Shown here: positions 28,820 through 33,683 of the stretch, piece after piece
Layout of the letters: each line of letters opens with the position of its first letter
How positions within the stretch are numbered: the first letter of the stretch is position 1
From: Paenibacillus timonensis
Lineage (GTDB): Bacteria > Bacillota > Bacilli > Paenibacillales > Paenibacillaceae
Assembly: GCF_022427145.1 (NCBI RefSeq)
Contig: NZ_JAKSXN010000059.1
Coordinates: 1-33,683, forward strand
Direction of reading: 5' to 3'
DNA: 33,683 bases
Position numbers and translations under genes: made by a program
The notes under the pieces: model-generated
The model's input: the letters and a program-made list of their open reading frames with translations, nothing else
Told to the model about the DNA's origin: nothing
Database searches by the model: none

Positions 28820-30181
28820 ATGAATCACGATGCGTTACAGTGGAAGCCTTCGCGCTTTAATGCGCAAAGCGAAACGGATGACGGCGGCTTGATGCTGTAC
28901 AACAGCTACACCGGGGCCATCGCCGCCTGCTCGCCGGCCGAGCGGAATCAAGTCCAGGAGTGGCTGACCCCGGCCGCGCCTGTCCCTGAACCCGCACCTC
29001 CGCTGTACGAATCGCTGATTGAAAACGGGTTTCTCGTTCCCGGCGATACGGACGAAATGCGGCGGGCTTTGTTTTTGCATCACTCCATGCATGCCCAGGA
29101 TGCCATGCATCTGGTTTTGTTGGTGACGGAGGCCTGCAATTTCCGCTGTACTTACTGTTACGAGTCATTCCCTCGGGCGACGATGCGCGAGGAGGTGCTT
29201 CGGGGACTGGAAGCTTATATGGCCGAGCGGGCTCGCACGCTGAAGCAGCTCACGATCAGCTGGCACGGAGGCGAGCCGCTGCTGGTTCCGCACGTGATTG
29301 AACGGTTATCCCGTTCATTCATGGCAGCCTGCGAGACAAGCGGGGCGGTATACGGCGCGGAAATGTCGACCAACGGGTACTATTTGACCCGGGACCGATT
29401 CGAGCAAATGCTGGATCTTCGGGTAGAGCGGTTTATGGTGACGTTGGACGGAGAGGGCGAAACACACGATGCCCGTCGCGGCCTGAACGGAGGCGGGGGA
29501 ACCTACCAAACCATCGTAAATAATCTGCTGTCCTTGAAGCAGGTGGACCGGGCGTTCGAAATTAATTTGCGCGTGAACTTCGATAACAGCAATCTAGAGG
29601 ACGTATCTCGGTTTATCCCGGTTTTGCGCGATTTATTCGGCGATGATCCGCGGTTTAAGGTGTATTTCCGTCCCGTGGGATGTATGGGCGGCGAGAACGA
29701 CCTCAACCTGCCGGTATGCGATGAGCGGACGAAGGATCGCAGCATTTGGGCATTCAACGAACAGGCGATTGAGGAGGGCCTTGCGGTCAGCTCCTTCATT
29801 TCGGATATTTTGCTGCCGACGGGAGCGGTTTGTTATGCCGCCAAGCCGAATTCCTTAATCGTTGGATCGGACGGGTTGCTGTATAAATGTTCGGTTGCGC
29901 TGGAGCAGGACAATAACCGCTTGGGACGGATTTATGAGGACGGGACGATGGATCTGGATTATGACAAGCTGGCGCTGTGGACGACTTCGGGTGAAGAGAC
30001 AGACGAGAAATGCCAGGCTTGCTTCTTCCGGCCGGCCTGCCAAGGGAACCACTGTCCGTTGTACCGGATGCGGACGGGGAATCGCCCTTGCTCCTATGAG
30101 AAACGCCAGATCAAGAAGACTTTACGCACGATTTGGCTGCAAGAGCAGCGGGAAGCGGCGGATTCGCAAGCCTTGTACTGA
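28820..30181 (+). CDS. Radical SAM/SPASM peptide maturase
   Basis: This 453-residue protein resembles radical SAM enzymes that modify ribosomally made peptides. Residues 1-90 look like a PqqD/RRE-type peptide-binding region (SRFN, LMLYNSYTGAIAACSP, LIENGFLV). C106-X3-C110-X2-C113 binds the SAM-cleaving iron-sulfur cluster, followed by SWHGGEPLL and EMSTNGYYL. The C-terminal SPASM domain has Cys in GAVCYAAKPNSLIVGSDGLLY, LYKCSVAL, CQACFFRPACQGNHC and RPCSYEKRQ, enough for two more clusters. GGATGGAG lies just before the ATG. The next cistron is a 27-codon ORF and then a terminator, which fits a maturase-precursor pair. In B. subtilis, camS (yerH) follows ligA; it is absent here. The reaction type is unknown. 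Confidence 0.88.
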   Translation: MNHDALQWKPSRFNAQSETDDGGLMLYNSYTGAIAACSPAERNQVQEWLTPAAPVPEPAPPLYESLIENGFLVPGDTDEMRRALFLHHSMHAQDAMHLVLLVTEACNFRCTYCYESFPRATMREEVLRGLEAYMAERARTLKQLTISWHGGEPLLVPHVIERLSRSFMAACETSGAVYGAEMSTNGYYLTRDRFEQMLDLRVERFMVTLDGEGETHDARRGLNGGGGTYQTIVNNLLSLKQVDRAFEINLRVNFDNSNLEDVSRFIPVLRDLFGDDPRFKVYFRPVGCMGGENDLNLPVCDERTKDRSIWAFNEQAIEEGLAVSSFISDILLPTGAVCYAAKPNSLIVGSDGLLYKCSVALEQDNNRLGRIYEDGTMDLDYDKLALWTTSGEETDEKCQACFFRPACQGNHCPLYRMRTGNRPCSYEKRQIKKTLRTIWLQEQREAADSQALY

Positions 30182-30235
30182 TGGTATTCAATAATCGCAT
30201 TGTCCCTGTACACCCTAGGCAAGGAGGTGGTAGGC

Positions 30236-30319
30236 ATGAAGGTCATCCGTTCCGCGGCTCAGCCCGCACACATCAAAACCGGCCGGGTATCCAAATCCGT
30301 TCCGGGTAATCTTAGCTAA
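30236..30319 (+). CDS. Putative 27-residue RiPP precursor peptide
   Basis: This short ORF begins MKVIRSAAQPAHIKTG and ends SVPGNLS. A near-perfect AAGGAGGTGG site (30221-30230) lies 5 bases before the ATG, and the ORF ends 16 bases before a strong terminator. It is the only translated unit between the radical SAM gene and that terminator. The peptide is basic, with no Cys, Trp or Tyr but three Ser, one Thr, three Lys, one Asn and two Pro. If it is the substrate, a Cys-thioether linkage of the usual sactipeptide kind is ruled out unless the stop is bypassed. The codons just after TAA read Phe-Cys. I recognise no family. It could instead be an untranslated leader or a broken gene. Confidence 0.5.
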   Translation: MKVIRSAAQPAHIKTGRVSKSVPGNLS

Positions 30320-30336
30320 TTCTGCGTCACACTAAG

Positions 30337-30388
30337 AAAAAAACCGATTCCTGCGGCAGTTTATCCGCGGAGAATCGGTTTTTTTTGA
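30337..30388 (+). terminator. Terminator after the radical SAM/peptide operon
   Basis: AAAAACCGATTC and CTGCGG pair with CCGCGG and GAATCGGTTTTT with small interruptions, giving a long stem followed by a run of about nine T. It ends the small operon and lies just upstream of the lipoprotein gene. Confidence 0.9.
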
Positions 30389-30465
30389 CAAAAAAGAAAC
30401 TATCTCTCTCCCTTGGACGTTCTATTTATGAGGCAATATTAAAAAATATTCATATGGAGGTCGTA

Positions 30466-31950
30466 ATGAGGAGAAATTGGTTACATAAAGGGATGTTGGT
30501 GTTGCTGGCCTGCACGCTGTTTGCAGGTTGTGCCAGCCGCCCTGCGCAGGAGAAGGAACAAAAATCTAGCTTGAAAATCATGTTTTGGGATGAACGGTAC
30601 TTTTTCCAGGAGTACGGTGACTTATTTGCCATCGGACATCCGAACATCGATATCGAAGTGGTCAGTACCAACAAAATTTACAACAACTCCAATGGCGAAC
30701 AAATCGATTACGAGAAAGCCTTCGCCAAATTCGTCGAGGAGGAGCAGCCGGACGTCATTTTATTGGACTCGTCCAATTACGATAAATTCGTGACCGATGG
30801 GAAACTGATGGAACTGGATACGTTGATCGAGCGCGATAAGTACGATACCGAGACCATCTATCCGGCGTTGATCGAAATGCTGAAGGAGAAAGGCGGCGGC
30901 AAGTTGTACGGCCTGTCTCCGAACTTTAATGGAACCGCCATCTTTTACAACGCGGATTTGTTTGCCAAATACGGCATCGAGGTACCGCATGACGGAATGA
31001 CCTGGCAGGAGTTGCTCGATTTGGCGCGCCGGTTCCCGACGGAAGGCGATAAGGATACGCGTGTATACGGCTTTGGATCGCAATACGGCATGTCGATGGA
31101 GAATCTCGCCTCGTCGATCGCGTCGGCCCAAGGACTGCAGTTCTTGAACCCGGACACGATGAAAGTGACGATTAATACGGATTCCTGGAAACAAGCTTAT
31201 AAGCTGGCGATGGACGCAGTGGACTCCAAAGCGGTTTATATCCCCGAGGGCAATGGCTTTCAAGGCGGGACGATGGAAGAATACTACAAGAGCCAATTGT
31301 TCGTGATGGGGCGGATGGCGATGGCCGTGGAGAGCATCTATATGCTGCAAGACCTGAAGCAAGCTCAGGACTCGCTTAAAGATTACAAGCCGTTTCAGCT
31401 CGGCGTCGCTGCCGGTCCGGTGGATCCTTCCGATCCGCAGACCTCCCGGAACATCAACTTTAACGAGATCTTCGCGATCCGGGCTAATTCGCCGAATGCG
31501 GATGCGGCATGGGAATTTATCAAGTTCATTAATAGTGAGGAATTCGCCCGGGTCAAATCGAGAACGATGAATAACGGCTTGCTGTCCCGTATGGGGATTG
31601 CCAAGGATTATAACGGGGTGAACCTGGAGGCGTTCTACAAACTGAAGCCGAAGGTTGATCAGAACGCGAACCGAAGCTACGAGAAAATTCCGAATGATTT
31701 TTATATGCAATACCAGCCGGTTCTGGATCGTGAGTTGAAGCTTGCCCAGGAGAAGAAGAAATCGATCGACGAAGCCTTGCAAACCGTTCAAGAGGAAGCG
31801 CAAGCGCTTTTGGACAAGGCGGTGAAGGACGAAGCAGCCAAGAAGAGCTCCGGTGAATCCGCCGATGCCGGAACCAGCGGCGGTGCCGTCGTCGTCGAAT
31901 CCGGAACATCCGATGACGCTGCGAACACCTCCGGCAACGCGAGCGAATAA
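30466..31950 (+). CDS. Extracellular solute-binding lipoprotein (ABC transporter, family 1)
   Basis: This 494-residue protein has a lipoprotein signal (MRRNWLHKGMLVLLACTL then FAGC, with Cys22 as the lipid-modified residue), so it is anchored outside the membrane. It resembles family 1 sugar-binding proteins: KIMFWDERYF, DVILLDSSNYDKF, YGLSPNFNGTAIFYNADLFAKYG, WQELLDLARRF, and AAWEFIKFINSEEFARV. The C-terminus beyond about 450 is Lys/Ala then Gly/Ser/Asp-rich low complexity. The frame is open from 30385, inside the terminator, but TGGAGG at 30455-30460 is 5 bases before ATG 30466, so that start is used. No permease or ATPase genes are adjacent. Ligand unknown; oligosaccharide is likely by family. 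Confidence 0.87.
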   Translation: MRRNWLHKGMLVLLACTLFAGCASRPAQEKEQKSSLKIMFWDERYFFQEYGDLFAIGHPNIDIEVVSTNKIYNNSNGEQIDYEKAFAKFVEEEQPDVILLDSSNYDKFVTDGKLMELDTLIERDKYDTETIYPALIEMLKEKGGGKLYGLSPNFNGTAIFYNADLFAKYGIEVPHDGMTWQELLDLARRFPTEGDKDTRVYGFGSQYGMSMENLASSIASAQGLQFLNPDTMKVTINTDSWKQAYKLAMDAVDSKAVYIPEGNGFQGGTMEEYYKSQLFVMGRMAMAVESIYMLQDLKQAQDSLKDYKPFQLGVAAGPVDPSDPQTSRNINFNEIFAIRANSPNADAAWEFIKFINSEEFARVKSRTMNNGLLSRMGIAKDYNGVNLEAFYKLKPKVDQNANRSYEKIPNDFYMQYQPVLDRELKLAQEKKKSIDEALQTVQEEAQALLDKAVKDEAAKKSSGESADAGTSGGAVVVESGTSDDAANTSGNASE

Positions 31951-31978
31951 AGAACAGTCGGGCTAGGTTATCTCATAG

Positions 31979-32022
31979 GAGGGTTGATCCTCGCGCAAGC
32001 GGGGAATCGACCCTCTTTTTTT
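31979..32022 (+). terminator. Terminator after the solute-binding lipoprotein gene
   Basis: GAGGGTTGAT and CTCGC pair with GCGGGG and ATCGACCCTC (a few mismatches) around GCAA, followed by seven T. Confidence 0.88.
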
Positions 32023-32096
32023 GCGTAGGACTGAAAGTTTCGGCAGATTGCCATCATTGCCCCGATTGTTCGGGTGTCGGCGGAAACGTTATATCG

Positions 32097-32102
32097 TATA
32101 AT
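32097..32102 (+). promoter_or_regulatory. -10 element before the MFS transporter gene
   Basis: A perfect TATAAT lies 31 bases before ATG 32133. The sequence 17-18 bases upstream (GTGTCG) is a poor -35, so the promoter may be weak or activator dependent. Confidence 0.4.
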
Positions 32103-32132
32103 CTTCAAAGAAAAACGGGAGGGGAGAACAAT

Positions 32133-33326
32133 ATGCCGAAGACGAAGTGGTTATTAAACGCGCTGGTTCTGATCTGCTTCATGGACTTATTTATCCAACT
32201 GCCGGTTATGGGACCTCTGGCGTTGAGCCTTGGGGCCAACTCATTTCAAATCGGGCTTGCCGTGGGGATGTACTCCCTGACCAATATGGTTGGTAATATG
32301 CTGGCGGGGTTCTGGATCGATCGGTACGGAGGAAAAAGAGTTCTGCTCGCCGGACTGTTTGTGACCGCCGGGATCCTCTTATTGTATACGGCCGTTCAGC
32401 AGCCTGCGGAGCTTTTGGCTATTCGCGTGCTGCACGGGCTCTCTGGTGGACTGTTGGTACCCAGCGCATTTACGTTGGTGTCACGCGTGGCCTCGGCTCG
32501 GGATCAAGGGCGTTCCATGGCTCTTTCCGGTGCGGCGGTCGGGGTTGCCGCCATTTTTGGGCCAGCTTTGGCCGGCATCCTGAAAGCAAGCGCGGGGTTG
32601 GATTGGTTATTCATTGTTGCTTCAGCCTTGCTCGTGTCGGGAGGAGCGCTGGTTCTGCTCGGAAAGCTTCATGATAACAGGGTTCAGTCCGGGGGGACGG
32701 GGGCTTCTTCCGCTAGTGCGAAACAAGCGTTTATCGCCACGCTGCGGAACGAATCGGTTGCTACGGCTTATTACGGCGCTTTTGCCTTGATGTTTGCCAT
32801 GGGGGCCCTGACGTATAGCCTTCCTCTCAAAGCCGAAGCGTTAGGTTTGCCCGATCAAGCCGCCGGATTGATGCTCAGCGTATTTGGCGTCGTTGCGATC
32901 AGTTTGTTCGTTTTGCCAAGCAATCGTTGGTTCGATCGGGGGGTGCCCCTGCGTTTATGCGCTGCGGGCGGAGCCATCGTGATTTTATCGCTCATAGCTC
33001 TCTCGATGATCGGGCACCAAGCGGGGATGTTTGCCGTTATGGCGGTTTACGGATTAGGGTTCGCGCTGCTCTTCCCTTCTTTGAATGCCCTGCTCGTTGG
33101 CCATGTCAGTCCGGATCATAAGGGAAAGGCATTCGGAATGTTTTATGCCTTCTTCTCTCTGGGCGTTGTTGCAGGTTCTTCCGGGTTGAGCGCAATTACG
33201 GGCGATTATGATCTTGCGCTTCGTTTGGCTGCGGGTTTTCTGATCGTGTCCTGCACTGGAGTCGGCGTTTGGGGGAGCCGGAGGAGAAGGAGCGGGAAGG
33301 TGGAGATGGACCCTTCGGCGAACTGA
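32133..33326 (+). CDS. Major facilitator superfamily (MFS) transporter
   Basis: This 397-residue protein has about twelve hydrophobic segments, as usual for MFS efflux pumps. The loop between segments 2 and 3 reads GFWIDRYGGKRVLLAG, a form of the family motif GxxxDRxGxR. The fifth segment holds GAAVGVAAIFGPALAGIL, like the drug-efflux motif C. GKAFGMFYAFFSLGVVAGSSG is in the second half. It probably exports a drug or small metabolite by proton antiport; the substrate is unknown. GGGAGGGGAG lies just before the ATG. It sits alone between the lipoprotein terminator and the rRNA promoter. The 33327-33461 gap shows no gene or terminator I can support. Confidence 0.9.
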   Translation: MPKTKWLLNALVLICFMDLFIQLPVMGPLALSLGANSFQIGLAVGMYSLTNMVGNMLAGFWIDRYGGKRVLLAGLFVTAGILLLYTAVQQPAELLAIRVLHGLSGGLLVPSAFTLVSRVASARDQGRSMALSGAAVGVAAIFGPALAGILKASAGLDWLFIVASALLVSGGALVLLGKLHDNRVQSGGTGASSASAKQAFIATLRNESVATAYYGAFALMFAMGALTYSLPLKAEALGLPDQAAGLMLSVFGVVAISLFVLPSNRWFDRGVPLRLCAAGGAIVILSLIALSMIGHQAGMFAVMAVYGLGFALLFPSLNALLVGHVSPDHKGKAFGMFYAFFSLGVVAGSSGLSAITGDYDLALRLAAGFLIVSCTGVGVWGSRRRRSGKVEMDPSAN

Positions 33327-33461
33327 ATTTTTAAGCGTCATCGGCTCCTGGTTGGATGGAGAATATTTCGTATTGCAAAAAGACGGCCGGCGTGATAAAT
33401 TATTACTTGTCGCTTCGGACGATGTCTTGTAGAAAGCTTGCAGGATTGTCGAAAAAAGAAG

Positions 33462-33490
33462 TTGACAAGGTTCGACTGATTGAGTATAAT
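33462..33490 (+). promoter_or_regulatory. rRNA operon promoter
   Basis: TTGACA (33462-33467) and TATAAT (33485-33490) are both perfect and 17 bases apart. The 16S gene begins about 155 bases after it. Confidence 0.92.
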
Positions 33491-33498
33491 AAATAACT

Positions 33499-33607
33499 GT
33501 TCGACAAAAACTGAAATTGACTTCAGCGACTGTCGAACTCGCAAGCAAGTTCTTTGAAAACTGAACAAATGGAACACGTCAATAATGAAACGATTAATTT
33601 TAATCGT
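33499..33607 (+). promoter_or_regulatory. rRNA leader with nested hairpins and boxA-like site
   Basis: GTTCGACA (33499-33506) pairs with TGTCGAAC (33531-33538), with CTGAA and TTCAG forming an inner stem. GTTCTTTGAAAACTG (33549-33563) resembles the boxA antitermination site of Firmicutes rRNA leaders. ACGATTAA and TTAATCGT (33590-33607) form a third hairpin. These fit antitermination and precursor processing. Confidence 0.6.
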
Positions 33608-33650
33608 CAGATTCAAAATGAGCTATCAGCTTATTCAATAAGTATCAACT

Positions 33651-33683
33651 TTATTGGAGAGTTTGATCCTGGCTCAGGACGAA
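33651..33683 (+). rRNA. 16S ribosomal RNA, 5' end only
   Basis: AGAGTTTGATCCTGGCTCAG is the conserved start of bacterial 16S rRNA, at 33658-33677, followed by GACGAA. Counting back to E. coli position 1 gives 33651. The gene runs off the right edge. Confidence 0.97.

Noticed and set aside
30181..30309. 42-codon ORF overlapping the radical SAM stop codon (TGATG) as an alternative precursor
   Set aside because: It has no ribosome binding site of its own, and it runs straight through the AAGGAGGTGG that serves the 27-codon ORF. Not excluded, but weaker.
30385..30465. Earlier in-frame start for the solute-binding protein
   Set aside because: It would begin inside the terminator and place 27 polar residues before an otherwise perfect lipoprotein signal peptide.
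30760..31803. 347-codon minus-strand open frame inside the lipoprotein gene
   Set aside because: It is a shadow of the solute-binding protein, which has a clear signal peptide and ribosome binding site on the plus strand.
33356..33496. 46-codon ORF downstream of the MFS gene
   Set aside because: It runs through both boxes of the rRNA promoter and lacks a ribosome binding site.

Overview
The window looks like a chromosomal segment of a low-to-mid GC Gram-positive bacterium, most likely Paenibacillus or a close relative. The reasons are strong GGAGG ribosome binding sites on nearly every gene, a pcrB-pcrA-ligA gene order, a LigA of the KFDG/RGNG type that I recall from Paenibacillus and Clostridium proteins, and a 16S rRNA gene starting at the right edge behind a textbook rRNA promoter. 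No database search was possible, so family names come from motifs read in the translations.

Layout. (1) 75-2531, minus strand: a polytopic Wzy/O-antigen-ligase-type protein with a C-terminal TPR region. (2) 2662-13459, plus strand: an AT-rich ten-gene polysaccharide operon: rmlA, rmlC, rmlB, rmlD, an ABC exporter permease and ATPase, an SDR nucleotide-sugar enzyme, a two-domain RgpF-like protein, then an MBOAT O-acyltransferase and its AlgJ/AlgX-like partner. Together they could make dTDP-L-rhamnose, build a rhamnose-rich wall polysaccharide, export it by the ABC route and O-acylate it. (3) 13465-14925: a decayed IS1182-like element that closes the operon; its left end is itself a terminator-like hairpin. 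(4) 15508-21260: a second, higher-GC rmlB-rmlD pair, a minus-strand GT2, a glycosyltransferase remnant, another GT2, and an overlapping polyprenyl-phosphate sugar-1-phosphate transferase. (5) 21330-22472, minus strand: an OafA-type acyltransferase.

(6) 22815-28624: the housekeeping genes pcrB, pcrA and ligA. The gaps on both sides of pcrA carry families of palindromic repeats, and pcrB has a leader with an intrinsic-terminator hairpin. (7) 28820-30319: a radical SAM/SPASM maturase followed by a 27-codon ORF with an excellent ribosome binding site and then a strong terminator. This looks like a minimal RiPP locus and is the best candidate for something undescribed. (8) 30466-33326: an orphan solute-binding lipoprotein and an MFS transporter. 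(9) 33462-33683: the promoter, leader and first bases of an rRNA operon.

The glycan genes act at the membrane and cell wall: sugar activation, assembly on undecaprenyl phosphate, export, and acyl decoration. The rest is DNA replication and repair, archaeal-type ether lipid synthesis, transport, and a putative peptide-modification cassette.
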